A stretch of 53,296 nt of DNA, taken from Phormidesmis priestleyi ULC007. Its GTDB lineage: Bacteria; Cyanobacteriota; Cyanobacteriia; Leptolyngbyales; Leptolyngbyaceae. Of the stretch, positions 1 to 8,480 are shown piece after piece. The stretch's first letter is position 1. Every line of letters starts with the position of its first letter. Position numbers and translations under genes: made by a program. The notes below the pieces were generated by a model. The model did no database searches, was not told the DNA's origin, and saw nothing but the letters and a program-made list of their open reading frames with translations. The stretch lies in the NCBI RefSeq assembly GCF_001895925.1, contig NZ_MPPI01000033.1, positions 1 through 53,296 of the forward strand, written 5' to 3'.

Positions 1-2
1 AT

Positions 3-308
3 CTGTGGCAAGGCAACCTCAATCAAGCCATCTGGGCATTGCTGCGCGATGCCACTGACTCAGCCCTCAAATTCATTGCCTACCTGCAAACCCATCGCAC
101 CCGAATTCCTGATTACCAAGCGTTGCAACAGGCAGGGGTTACGATTGGGTCGGGGGCAGTGGAATCGTTAGTGAAACAAATCAATCGCCGCTTGAAGATT
201 TCAGGGGCACAGTGGAGTGCTCACAATGTGCCTCAAGGGCTGAAGCACCGCTCTGCTTATCTCAATGGCGATTTCACGCGCTCTCAACCTTGGCTCAGGG
301 TTGGCTGA
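3..308 (+). CDS. Transposase C-terminal fragment (ISKra4-like), cut by the window edge
   Basis: The reading frame is already open at the left edge, so the 5' part lies outside the window; about 101 residues are visible. The stretch IGSGAVESLVKQ followed by RRLKISGAQW matches the conserved C-terminal block of ISKra4-type DDE transposases, where the catalytic Glu lies in the GSG..E motif. The frame ends in TGA at 306-308. The following 115 bases hold no further recognisable coding, so the downstream IS boundary is not visible. Family assignment is by motif only; a related DDE family is possible. Confidence 0.6.
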   Translation: MWQGNLNQAIWALLRDATDSALKFIAYLQTHRTRIPDYQALQQAGVTIGSGAVESLVKQINRRLKISGAQWSAHNVPQGLKHRSAYLNGDFTRSQPWLRVG

Positions 309-423
309 TTGAATTGAGTAGTTATGCTCATCGCAAAGGTGAGATGCTCCCAACAGGATCAACGCGCAATACTCGTTGAGAAGGAACGCTGGAAGAAGAT
401 TCATAAGTCCATGCGAAATCATC

Positions 424-1473
424 CTAAGCTTCGACATTAGAGTTGGGTTGAAAACGCTCTCTCAGAATTTGTTTCGGAGTCATACCAGTAATCCGCTTCA
501 GGCTGCGCGTCAAGTGACTTTGATCGCAAAAACCTGTGCGGATTGCAATTTCTGCGATCGTCAACTCACTGTGTTGGAATAACTGTTTAGCTTTCTCGAT
601 CCGACAATGCAAAATGTATTGATGCGGCGTGATTCCCCTCTGTTGTTTGAACAGACGTAGAAATTGACATCCTCACCGTCCTAAAGGAGCGGTGATTCCC
701 AAACCTCACGATTTGAGTTTCTGCTTCATTGCAACTGCCTCTACCCTCAAGGAGTTTGGGTCTTATGTTCGCTCCACAGACTAACCCCGCGAGCCACGCG
801 GTTTTACTGAGTCACAAACCAAAAGTTGATGCGTTTTGCGTCTTCCAGGGATGGATACCATTGCCCTTTCAGCTTTTCCCGGTCTACCGATTTTGCTGCG
901 CCGCCAGCACAGGGCTGAACTTCGCTCGTATAGGCTGTCTGATCCATCGTCACGGGTGGGTCAACGACCCATGCAATCGTACCACAACCTCTCGTAAAGC
1001 CGTCCTTCGCTCTGCTAAAGGACGGGGTTTCTACCCATTTCTCTGATGATAGGAACTGATCTGAGCGATCGCGCTTAACTGCACTAATCTCAAATCCTGA
1101 TGGAGATGCTCATGGATATACTCAATCACTTGTTTCAAACTAGATTGAGACAACCCGTTTGAATCACTAGAGAGTTTGGGGTACGTGGTGCAATACTTCC
1201 GTAATAGGTGAATCGCTAGGGCAGTTCTGAGGCTATCGACTAGCAATTGACCTGCCATTCCACTCCGCTCTGTTTCTACTTTCAAAGTCCGAAGAATACT
1301 TTGAATGAGAGCATCCTGCTGTGTCATAGCGGGACGAGTTCGATCCGATCAGGGTTGATCCAATCTTGCCCGACTTGTTGGAGCAGAGCGAATTGGGGAT
1401 TGGCATTGGCGAAGCCGAATTCAGTTTCTAGGAATCCGAGCGTTGCCTTACAAGCCTGTACGACTTGAACCAT
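424..1473 (-). pseudogene. AraC-family transcriptional regulator, broken by frameshift and insertion
   Basis: Three pieces on the minus strand join into the C-terminal half of an AraC-type regulator. A 49-codon piece starts at ATG 1471-1473 and ends NPDRIELVPL at a TGA at 1324-1326. The next piece starts four bases earlier in another frame at 1327, so a one-base indel separates them. It carries the first helix-turn-helix (LSAIAQISSYH) and stops at about 1045. The second helix-turn-helix (TIAEIAIRTGFCDQSHLTR) continues at about 663-424. Between them lies a 381-bp inserted element. With the insert removed, codons for SYH are followed directly by FLRLFKQQRGITPHQY, the expected family sequence. 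The N-terminal effector domain is largely absent. The gene cannot make a working protein as it stands. Confidence 0.8.
664..1044. mobile_element. Short IS200/IS605-derived element without transposase, inserted in the AraC gene
   Basis: The insert interrupts the AraC helix-turn-helix region and its limits are set by where that reading frame resumes. Both ends carry imperfect hairpins built on CCGTCCTAAAGG and CTAAAGGACGGGG, the palindromic ends seen in IS200/IS605-type elements. No TnpA or TnpB coding remains in either strand. No target duplication is visible, as expected for this family. It is best read as a non-autonomous, palindrome-ended derivative. Exact ends are uncertain by a few bases. 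Confidence 0.65.
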
Positions 1474-1528
1474 ATTGCCTCCAAAGTCCTCCTACGCCTA
1501 TCTTGCCACGAATTCTCATCATACATCG

Positions 1529-1556
1529 TTTATATAGTATAGATGTACTATATAAA
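1529..1556. promoter_or_regulatory. Perfect 11-bp inverted repeat, operator-like
   Basis: The arms TTTATATAGTA and TACTATATAAA are exact reverse complements separated by six bases (TAGATG). The AT-rich dyad lies between the dead AraC gene (start 1473) and the GH13 gene (start 1784). No T-run follows, so it does not look like an intrinsic terminator. A binding site for a dimeric regulator is an inference. The rest of 1474-1783 shows no gene; an AGGAG ribosome binding site precedes the GH13 start. Confidence 0.45.
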
Positions 1557-1783
1557 TCCCCAACCCAATTCCCTCATCTGCATTGCGTGGATAGAGCGAA
1601 ATGCAGATGGCGATCATTCTAGTTCCTTTGACTCTGATTAGCGTTTACAATCCCATCCAATATTCGATTAAGTCGCCCGATCGGGTCATTGTAAAATCTC
1701 GATCGATTCCTACACAATGCACAGGGATAACTTTTTTCTGTAAATCCCGCATCTATGATGAGTCAGTCGTTTAGGAGCCGCTC

Positions 1784-3490
1784 ATGAATGCCCCTACTTC
1801 TATTGCCGAAATTGATTTAACGCCCATTCCTGGCAAGAAATATTGGAACTGCGATCGAGAATGGCGCGAAGAATTTATCTACTTTTTGATGGTTGATCGC
1901 TTTCATGACGATCGCGATCGCCAATCGGTTCAGACTCAGGCACGATCGCTAGGCAGTGGCACCCAAGCCCAACTCAAAAAGTTTTGCGGCGGTACGCTTA
2001 AAGGCATCGAAAATCATCTCGACTACATCAAAAATTTGGGCTGCACTGCGATCTGGCTCAGTCCGATTTTTGAAAACAACGAGGCTCCAAATCCCGATTC
2101 TGATAAATATCACGGCTACTCGATTCAGAACTATTTGGATGTTGATCCCCGGTTTGGCACTAAGCAAGACTTGATTGATTTAGTCGATGCCGCTCACCGT
2201 GAAGGAATGCGCGTGTTTTTAGATGTGGTTGCCAATCACTCTGGCGATAATTGGTATTACTTTGGTGATACTGCCTATTATTACGATCGCGATCGACAGT
2301 TTCCGTTTGGGGGTTGGCGAAAGCCCGATCGTCCTTCGCCTTCTGAGTTGCGAAACCCGGCTTTCTACAATCGTCGGGGCGAAATCCGCAACTGGGATGA
2401 CTATCCTGAAACGCAGAACGGAGACTTCTTTTCTCTCAAAGGCTTTAACAATGACGATGATTATGACGGGCTGAAGCTCCAAGAAATCCTGATCAAAGCG
2501 CACTGTTATTGGATGCGCGAAGCCGACATTGATGGATTTCGCCTCGATGCTGTCAAGCACATGGGAGAACTGGCGATCGCCCGTTTCTGCTCAGAGATTC
2601 GTGAATATGCCTATCGTCTCGGCAAGCGTTGGTTTTTACTTTATGGCGAGTTGGTTGGCGGTGACGATGCCATTAACCGCTATATCGGCCCTAATACTCC
2701 GACTCAGTTGGGCAGCAAGACTGTCTACTTTGGGCTAACGTCGGTTCTCGATTTTCCGCTTTATTGGACATTGCCAGGAGCGATCAAGGGCTTTGGTTCT
2801 CCGGTTGATTTGATTAACCGCTATGAAGCGCAGCGACAACGCGCCCTGAGTCGAGGCGAACTAGGACGATATCTGGTCACGTTTGTGGATAACCACGACC
2901 AGATCGGGCAAGACTATAAACGTCGATTTGCCGCAGACACTCCAGATGCTCAAGTGATCGCCGCGATCGGATATCTGCTCTGTGCGTTGGGCACTCCTTG
3001 CATTTATTACGGCACTGAGCAGGGTTTGTCAGGCAAAGGCAATGGCGACGAATTTATTCGCGAAGCCATGTTTGATCTCAACGATCCCACTGTCAACTAT
3101 CTCAACCAAAGCTGCAATATCTATGAGGCGATCGGTCAGATTGCCAAGCTTTACCAACAGATCGAAGCGCTGCGCTTTGGGCGAATGTATTTTCGAGAAA
3201 TCTCAGGCAACGGACACGATTTTGGGCTTCCGCAAGGGCAACCCTGCACCCTTGCCTTCTCACGAATTTTGGCGGGGGAAGAAGTGCTGATTGCTTACAA
3301 TACGTCTACGATCGCAACGCGCCAAGATTTTGTGATCATTGATGGAGGTTTACACAAAGCTGGGGATAGCCTGAAGTTTCTCTATGGCAAAGCCGGGACG
3401 GTATCGATTCAATCACATCCAAACCCAGATATTCGATCGCTGTTTGTGCAGCTTGAGCTTGAACCCAATCAGTTTGTGATTTTGCAATGA
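1784..3490 (+). CDS. Alpha-amylase family (GH13) glycoside hydrolase
   Basis: A 568-residue enzyme with the four conserved GH13 regions in order: DVVANH at residues 147-152, GFRLDAVKH with nucleophile Asp255, the acid/base Glu289 in YGELVGG, and VDNHDQ with Asp372. These form the (beta/alpha)8 active site of enzymes that cleave or transfer alpha-1,4-glucosidic bonds, and a short C-terminal beta domain follows. No signal peptide is seen, so it probably acts on glycogen or maltodextrins in the cytoplasm. The start has an AGGAG upstream. Substrate preference cannot be read from the sequence. The gene stands alone, with thrB 75 bases downstream. Confidence 0.88.
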   Translation: MNAPTSIAEIDLTPIPGKKYWNCDREWREEFIYFLMVDRFHDDRDRQSVQTQARSLGSGTQAQLKKFCGGTLKGIENHLDYIKNLGCTAIWLSPIFENNEAPNPDSDKYHGYSIQNYLDVDPRFGTKQDLIDLVDAAHREGMRVFLDVVANHSGDNWYYFGDTAYYYDRDRQFPFGGWRKPDRPSPSELRNPAFYNRRGEIRNWDDYPETQNGDFFSLKGFNNDDDYDGLKLQEILIKAHCYWMREADIDGFRLDAVKHMGELAIARFCSEIREYAYRLGKRWFLLYGELVGGDDAINRYIGPNTPTQLGSKTVYFGLTSVLDFPLYWTLPGAIKGFGSPVDLINRYEAQRQRALSRGELGRYLVTFVDNHDQIGQDYKRRFAADTPDAQVIAAIGYLLCALGTPCIYYGTEQGLSGKGNGDEFIREAMFDLNDPTVNYLNQSCNIYEAIGQIAKLYQQIEALRFGRMYFREISGNGHDFGLPQGQPCTLAFSRILAGEEVLIAYNTSTIATRQDFVIIDGGLHKAGDSLKFLYGKAGTVSIQSHPNPDIRSLFVQLELEPNQFVILQ

Positions 3491-3565
3491 GATCGAGTCC
3501 CTAATCTGATGAAATGGATCAGATGGAGACTTTTCTCCAACAGGTTCATTCACTTCAGGTTGCAA

Positions 3566-4483
3566 ATGTCTGCTACTTCTACGGTTAAGGTCAAAGTTCC
3601 GGCAACGACTGCCAATCTCGGATCTGGTTTTGATTGCCTGGGGGCTGCCCTGACGCTTTACAACCAGTTCCGATTTTCTCTGTCTACCAGAGAAGTTTTG
3701 CAAATTATTGCCACCGGAGCCGAAGCCGATCGGGTCTCCACTGATGCCAGCAATCTGGTTTATCAATCGTTTACCAAACTGTATGAGCACTTGGGCAAAA
3801 CGCCCCCACCCGTGCAAATTGAGATCGCGATGGATGTACCTTTAGCGCGTGGGTTAGGCAGTTCGGCAACGGCGATCGTAGCAGGCTTATTGGGTGCCAA
3901 TCGGCTAGCAGGATCGCCCCTCAGTCCAGAAGAAGTCTTGCACTTGGCGATCGCCCTTGAAGGACATCCCGATAATGTAGTGCCTGCCCTGATGGGTGGG
4001 TGTCAGCTTGCAGCATCGGGGATCGATCGCGACTGGGAAATTTGTGATATCCCTTGGGATCGGTCTGTGGTGCCGATCGTCGCCATTCCCAATTTTGAGC
4101 TTTCTACCGCCGAGGCACGACGAGTTTTGCCGAACCATTACACTCGCGCTGATGCAATATTCAATGCCTCTCATTTAGGATTACTGCTGCGCGGGCTCGA
4201 GACAGGACGCTCTGACTGGCTCAGATCCGCTCTGCAAGACCGAATTCATCAACCCTATCGCCAAGCGCTCATTCAAGGCTATGAATCAGTGCAATCAGCC
4301 GCCCTTAACGCTGGTGCTCATGGAATGGTGATTAGTGGAGCGGGCCCGACTCTTTTAGCACTGGCAGATTCAGCCAGCGCAGAAGCAGTCAGATCAGCAA
4401 TGAGCAGCGCTTGGGCTGGACAAGAAGTGGATGCTCAAGTCAAATTGTTGCAGATTGATCGCCAGGGAGCAATCGTAGAGTAA
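3566..4483 (+). CDS. thrB: Homoserine kinase
   Basis: A GHMP-family kinase of 305 residues that phosphorylates L-homoserine in threonine synthesis. The ATP-binding loop PLARGLGSSATA is at residues 92-103, and the N-terminal block VKVPATTANLGSGFDCLG is typical of ThrB. The frame is open 19 codons further upstream, but family proteins start at MSATS, so the ATG at 3566 was chosen. The C-terminal GHMP block, SGAGPTLLAL, is also present. The length is normal for the family. No threonine or lysine pathway gene lies next to it, which is usual in cyanobacteria. Confidence 0.93.
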   Translation: MSATSTVKVKVPATTANLGSGFDCLGAALTLYNQFRFSLSTREVLQIIATGAEADRVSTDASNLVYQSFTKLYEHLGKTPPPVQIEIAMDVPLARGLGSSATAIVAGLLGANRLAGSPLSPEEVLHLAIALEGHPDNVVPALMGGCQLAASGIDRDWEICDIPWDRSVVPIVAIPNFELSTAEARRVLPNHYTRADAIFNASHLGLLLRGLETGRSDWLRSALQDRIHQPYRQALIQGYESVQSAALNAGAHGMVISGAGPTLLALADSASAEAVRSAMSSAWAGQEVDAQVKLLQIDRQGAIVE

Positions 4484-4594
4484 TCTTTCTGAAATAGCAA
4501 AAACAGTGTGAAAGCATGAAACTGACATCTCTGTCTGCATCATGCGTTACCAATATTGTCTAATTCAGACTTCTTGGCTTTGTCCTTGACAAGA

Positions 4595-4690
4595 ACCACA
4601 GTTTAGTACTAGAGTACCAAGGGTAATCTTGCTGATGTCCTCACCACAGTTTAGTACTAGAGTACCAAGGGTAATCTTGCTGATGTCCTC
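4595..4690. repeat. Exact 48-bp tandem duplication at the 3' end of the anti-sigma gene
   Basis: Bases 4595-4642 and 4643-4690 are identical, and the following ACC extends the match to 51 bases. The right copy holds the end of the minus-strand anti-sigma-type gene, including its TAG stop at 4657-4659. The left copy lies beyond the stop. The unit length is a multiple of three, but the stop prevents translation of the second copy. Confidence 0.9.
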
Positions 4691-5109
4691 ACCTGCTTAC
4701 ACAGTCGTAGTTCCGTTCCCTGGCTATTCCATTCAACTTCATCAAACACCTGACGAAGAATATAAAGTCCGCGCCCGCACTCATGCCGATCGCAGGGAAG
4801 GTGCCGATCAACCACTGGGTCGTCATGACAATGAGGAGGCTTAAATCCAGAACCTTGATCCGTAATCACCCACCAGTAATGATCAGAGGCAGTCGAAAAA
4901 TGAACTAAAACCTTCTTGCAAGGGTCTAAGTTGTTGCCATGTTTAGCAGCATTGACCAGAGCTTCTTGCAAACCTAGTCTGATCTCAGCCTTCCACTGGT
5001 TAGGAACTTTTGCCAAGAGCAAATCAAGGATCGGAATCAAGTAAAGAGTGGATGCGAAACTAACTGTGTTCCAGTTATGCCCAGTGGGACGAGGTGAAAT
5101 AGCGATCAC
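4657..5109 (-). CDS. ATP-binding protein, anti-sigma regulatory factor (RsbW-like)
   Basis: A single-domain GHKL ATPase of 150 residues. The N box is EALVNAAKHGNN at 49-60, the G1 box DQGSGF at 84-89 and the G2 box CGRGLYIL at 111-118. Proteins of this kind are serine kinases or anti-sigma factors in partner-switching systems and act in the cytoplasm. The start is GTG at 5107-5109, with no strong ribosome binding site. The last codons, after the usual end of the domain, lie in the duplicated 48-bp unit, so the C-terminus may have been altered. No sigma factor or antagonist is adjacent. Confidence 0.82.
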   Translation of the reverse strand: MIAISPRPTGHNWNTVSFASTLYLIPILDLLLAKVPNQWKAEIRLGLQEALVNAAKHGNNLDPCKKVLVHFSTASDHYWWVITDQGSGFKPPHCHDDPVVDRHLPCDRHECGRGLYILRQVFDEVEWNSQGTELRLCKQVRTSARLPLVL

Positions 5110-5443
5110 TCGGAAAACCCCGTAGCTTTCAAGTGGATAAGCGTACTCTTGGTATGCAGCGTGCTTTTAGAACACGCGACTATATCCGATTCAAGATTTG
5201 GCTATACGATATTTTAAATCTGAAGATTTGCGGATTAGAGCAAACCTCTTAAAGTCTTCGGGCACTACAAAAGTTTAGTCTACACCTGTAAGCGCCTGAT
5301 AGAAAAAATCTTCATCAGTGCCTACTGAGTAGCTATTTATCTGTATCTACAATATACCAAAGTACGGATAGAAAAGCATCCCCTCTTGAAGGGTCGGGAC
5401 TCCCCATTCAGTAGATTTTCCCAGATTCATTCAGCCTTTGACG
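5110..5443. other. Gap without a gene; IS-end-like hairpin near 5380-5405
   Basis: No coding is visible on either strand over these 334 bases. Around 5380 the sequence CATCCCCTCTTGAAGGG followed by GACTCCCC resembles the palindromic end of an IS200/IS605-type element (compare 668-700), so it may be a relic. The promoter of the anti-sigma gene should lie in the right part, next to 5109. Confidence 0.3.
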
Positions 5444-6130
5444 CTATTTTCGTTGATAAATAACTTGCTCAAGGCGACGAAAGTCTTTTTCTACTTCGCC
5501 CCAGAGCGATCGATTGTGGGGGTCTGTACGAAGCGCTTTTTTGAGATAGAGACGGGCTTTATCAAACTGCTTTTCTTGAATCAGTTGCCGCCCCCAGCTT
5601 TGATAGATGATGCCTTGCCACTGCCGAATCTCAGGGTCGGTGGGAAGTCGTTGCGCCAGTCCTTCTACAAGGGCGATCGCTCTCGGAAAGCGCTTTTCCC
5701 TCAATAGCTGCTGTAGCTGCTCGTAAGACGCTTGTTTAAGCTGCTGATCTACATAAGAAAGTTTGGGATCAGGTTTAACTGGGCTGGCTTTTGGGGGGTC
5801 TTCTTTGCGAGTAACCGTCACCTTTGGCTTTACCCCATTTTCGGCAGCAGAGGGTTCTTTGCGAGTGACCGTGATTTTTGGTTTTGCAACTTCTGACTGA
5901 GGGCGACTCTGCGAAACTTGAGGCGAGGACTCATTGATCCCCGAACGACTCACCACTCCTAGCAAAAACCGATAAGCCTCTGTAACTTGAATAAATTTTT
6001 CGTTTGCTTGCTGATCTGGGTTGACATCAGGGTGAAGTTGCCGCGCCAATCGACGGTAAGAGGCTTTGACATCCTCATACGACGCTCCCGTTCTCAATCC
6101 TAATAGTCGATAGCAGTCTGCAATGTTCAT
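5444..6130 (-). CDS. DnaJ-domain protein with C-terminal TPR-like region
   Basis: A 228-residue protein with an N-terminal J domain (residues 1-60, HPD at 33-35) that would stimulate the ATPase of an Hsp70 partner. A linker follows with two copies of a KVTVTRKE-type segment (about 82-110), then a helical TPR-like region from about 130 to the end. It lacks the G/F and zinc domains of classical DnaJ, so it is a specialised co-chaperone. A hairpin lies directly upstream of the ATG (6145-6169). The location downstream of the Clp operon on the same strand fits a protein quality-control role, by inference. Confidence 0.82.
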   Translation of the reverse strand: MNIADCYRLLGLRTGASYEDVKASYRRLARQLHPDVNPDQQANEKFIQVTEAYRFLLGVVSRSGINESSPQVSQSRPQSEVAKPKITVTRKEPSAAENGVKPKVTVTRKEDPPKASPVKPDPKLSYVDQQLKQASYEQLQQLLREKRFPRAIALVEGLAQRLPTDPEIRQWQGIIYQSWGRQLIQEKQFDKARLYLKKALRTDPHNRSLWGEVEKDFRRLEQVIYQRK

Positions 6131-6144
6131 TAGATATGAAAAGA

Positions 6145-6169
6145 GGCAGAACTATTTCAGAGTTCTGCC
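6145..6169 (-). terminator. Hairpin between clpP and the DnaJ-domain gene
   Basis: A perfect 9-bp stem (GGCAGAACT / AGTTCTGCC) with a 7-base loop. On the minus strand it is followed by TCTTTT. It lies about 110 bases after the clpP stop and only 14 bases before the DnaJ-domain ATG. It fits a terminator of the Clp operon, but its position would also suit a leader hairpin acting on the next gene. Confidence 0.55.
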
Positions 6170-6277
6170 CTTAAAGCAAGGAGTAACACACAAAGACCCA
6201 GGAACCACACTACCGGAAAGGCACAAACTATATAGTTCACAATTCTAAGTTCTGCGCTTCTATCCGGGTGTTATGAG

Positions 6278-6886
6278 CTAAGGTTGCCCATCAGGAACCA
6301 ATCCAATCACTTTGTCGATTAGACCATATTCTTTCGACTCTTGAGCCGATAAGAAGTAATCACGATCGGTATCTTTCTCGATTTTGCTAAGGGGCTGTCC
6401 GCTGCGATCCGCCAAGATCCCGTTGAGTTGGGTGCGAATGCGAAGGATCTCTTTGGCCTCGATCGCAATGTCGCTGGCTTGGCTGCGTCCAGTGCCGCCC
6501 AGAGGTTGGTGAATCATGATTCGCGCATGGGGCAATGCAAACCGCTTACCTTTCGTTCCAGCAGCTAAGAGAAATGCACCCATTGAGGCGGCAAGACCCA
6601 CGCAGATGGTTACAACATCCGATTTGATGTGCTGCATCGTGTCGTAGATCGCCATGCCTGCGGTGACAGAGCCGCCCGGCGAGTTGATATAGAGCGAAAT
6701 AGGTTTACCCGGATCTTCAGAATCGAGATAAAGCATGGAGGCAACGATCGCGTTGGCAATGTTGTCGTCTACTTCCTGACTGAGAAAGATAATTCGCTCT
6801 AGGCTCAGGCGTTGATATATATCAATCCACTGCTCATAGGAGCTACCAGGAAGACGGTAAGGAACTTTGGGAGTACCGATTGGCAT
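6278..6886 (-). CDS. clpP: ATP-dependent Clp protease proteolytic subunit, catalytically complete
   Basis: A 202-residue ClpP serine peptidase. The triad is intact: Ser101 in GLAASMGAF, His126 in ARIMIHQP and Asp176 in DTDRDYFLS. It forms barrel-shaped cytoplasmic proteases with a Clp ATPase. It is the last gene of a three-gene minus-strand operon, 23 bases after a dead paralogue, matching the clpR-clpP3 arrangement of cyanobacteria, where active and inactive subunits form mixed rings. It is the only active subunit of the three. Confidence 0.93.
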   Translation of the reverse strand: MPIGTPKVPYRLPGSSYEQWIDIYQRLSLERIIFLSQEVDDNIANAIVASMLYLDSEDPGKPISLYINSPGGSVTAGMAIYDTMQHIKSDVVTICVGLAASMGAFLLAAGTKGKRFALPHARIMIHQPLGGTGRSQASDIAIEAKEILRIRTQLNGILADRSGQPLSKIEKDTDRDYFLSAQESKEYGLIDKVIGLVPDGQP

Positions 6887-6909
6887 AAGACAGAGGGGAA
6901 TAAAGGGTA

Positions 6910-7539
6910 TTAAGTCAAACGCGATTGAACGGGGGCAGGCAGTTGCTTGGGGTCTAAGACTCGATCGATCAACCCATATTCCTGGGCAGTGGTTGGGGTG
7001 AAATATAAGCGACGATCGAGATCTTTATGTACTTTTTCAGTCGATTGCCCAGTGTTGTTTGCCAAAATCTCCACGAACATGGCTCGATCGGCGACGACTT
7101 TTCTGGCATCAATCTCGATATCGCTTGCCTGTCCGCCCGTTCGGTTGTATTGCGGAGAGAGCACGATTTCGGCGCTAGGCAAGCTCAAACGAGAGCCTTT
7201 GGCACCTGAAGAGAGCAACATCGCAGCAGTGCCGCCTGCCTGTCCCAAACAAATGGTGTGGACGGGAGATTTGATGTATTGCATGGTGTCATAAATTGCC
7301 ATGCTGGCAACCATGCCTCCCGTTCGCCGTGCCGATTGCTCACCGGGAGAGTTGATGTATAAGAAGATCGGCTTAGTCGAGTCTTCAGAGTTGAGGGAGA
7401 GCAGGAGGGCGACGACGAAGTTGGCGAAATTATCGTCGATTTCTTCATCTAGAAAGACAATCCGATCGAAGCTCATGCGGGTGTAAAGATCGACCCACTG
7501 CACTTGTTGACTGCCCGGAAGGCGATAGGGAACTTGCAT
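6910..7539 (-). CDS. Second ClpR-like subunit, all three catalytic residues replaced
   Basis: A 209-residue ClpP-fold protein. Aligned with the neighbouring ClpP, the catalytic Ser is Gly103 (QAGGTAAM), the His is Ser128 (AEIVLSPQ) and the Asp is Arg177 (DLDRRLYF), so it should not cleave peptides. A segment of about seven residues (EQSARRT) is inserted after YINSPG, near the axial pore in ClpP structures. It sits 9 bases after the first ClpR and 23 before clpP, so the three are almost certainly co-transcribed. It probably assembles in a mixed ring. It differs clearly from the usual cyanobacterial ClpR. Confidence 0.85.
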   Translation of the reverse strand: MQVPYRLPGSQQVQWVDLYTRMSFDRIVFLDEEIDDNFANFVVALLLSLNSEDSTKPIFLYINSPGEQSARRTGGMVASMAIYDTMQYIKSPVHTICLGQAGGTAAMLLSSGAKGSRLSLPSAEIVLSPQYNRTGGQASDIEIDARKVVADRAMFVEILANNTGQSTEKVHKDLDRRLYFTPTTAQEYGLIDRVLDPKQLPAPVQSRLT

Positions 7540-7548
7540 AAATCCTAA

Positions 7549-8232
7549 TCAGGTCAGAGCAGGGACGGGAGCGGGAAGCTGTTTGGTGCTTTCTAAAACG
7601 AGGTCAATCAGCCCATATTCTTTGGCTTCTGGGGGAGTGAGATAAAACGTCCGATCGGTGTCTTTGATAATCTTCTCAGTCGTTTGCCCCGTGTTCTTCG
7701 AGAGGATATCCAAAATTGCAGCGCGGTTTTCTAAGACTTCTTTTGCCCGAATTTGAATGTCGGTTGCCTGACCTCGTGCGCCCGAACGCGGCTGGTTGAG
7801 GACAATCGTGGCGTGGGGCAGACTGGCTCGAAACCCTTTAGTGCCTGCCGATAGAATCATTGCGGCTGCACCAATTGCCTGACCGATGCAGATTGTGTGG
7901 ACGGGAGGCTTGATATAGCTCAACGTGTCGCAGACGGCAAAGGCTTCGGTTTCAAACCCGATCGTTTCGCCGTCCCAAGAGGTGCCTGTGGAGTTGATAT
8001 AAAAGAAGATGGGCTTATCGGGATCGTCAAACTGGAGGTAGAGCAACTGGGCGATGATCAGCCGAGTCACGTCTTGACCAGGGTTGCGGCGATATTCGTC
8101 GATCGAGTGTAAAGGGCCGCCCAGGTAAACAATGCGCTCTTTCAGCAGCAGTGAGGCTAGGTCAGGAGGAGGCGTGCGATAGTAGGCATCGCCATAATTT
8201 GTAGACTGAACAGCTTTGATGGGTGATTCCAT
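7549..8232 (-). CDS. clpR: ClpR, inactive Clp protease subunit
   Basis: A 227-residue ClpP homologue in which Ser is Gly121 (GQAIGAAAM), His is Asn146 (ATIVLNQP) and Asp is Thr195 (DTDRTFYL). The N-terminus (MESPIKAVQ, then YYRTPPPDL) and the INSTGTSW segment are typical of cyanobacterial ClpR. The frame opens 12 codons further upstream, but family members begin at MESP, so 8232 was chosen. It is the first gene of the operon. Its promoter should be in the 248 bases shared with the divergent VWA gene. Confidence 0.88.
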   Translation of the reverse strand: MESPIKAVQSTNYGDAYYRTPPPDLASLLLKERIVYLGGPLHSIDEYRRNPGQDVTRLIIAQLLYLQFDDPDKPIFFYINSTGTSWDGETIGFETEAFAVCDTLSYIKPPVHTICIGQAIGAAAMILSAGTKGFRASLPHATIVLNQPRSGARGQATDIQIRAKEVLENRAAILDILSKNTGQTTEKIIKDTDRTFYLTPPEAKEYGLIDLVLESTKQLPAPVPALT

Positions 8233-8480
8233 AGCGTAATGATGCCTTAACGGTGGCGCTTTATCCATAGTAGCGCGGGATTAGCCGCTCATGAAGGAGA
8301 AGAGAGTAGGGAGATATCCGACCCGCTTTGCAAGGAAGGAGGACTCGGTTGAAAAGTTTTTTGGCGGGACTGCGGAAATGGCGGGATTGAACTGTAGTTA
8401 ACTGCCGAATGTCTAAGATTTGTGGTTTGCTGTGGAGTGTTCTGGTTTTGTTTCACTGCTTAATGTAGGAGCTTCCCGGT

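Noticed and set aside
729-1046. 105-codon plus-strand open frame
   Set aside because: It lies entirely in the inserted IS-derived element, has no recognisable protein pattern and contains the palindromic end; it is an accidental frame.
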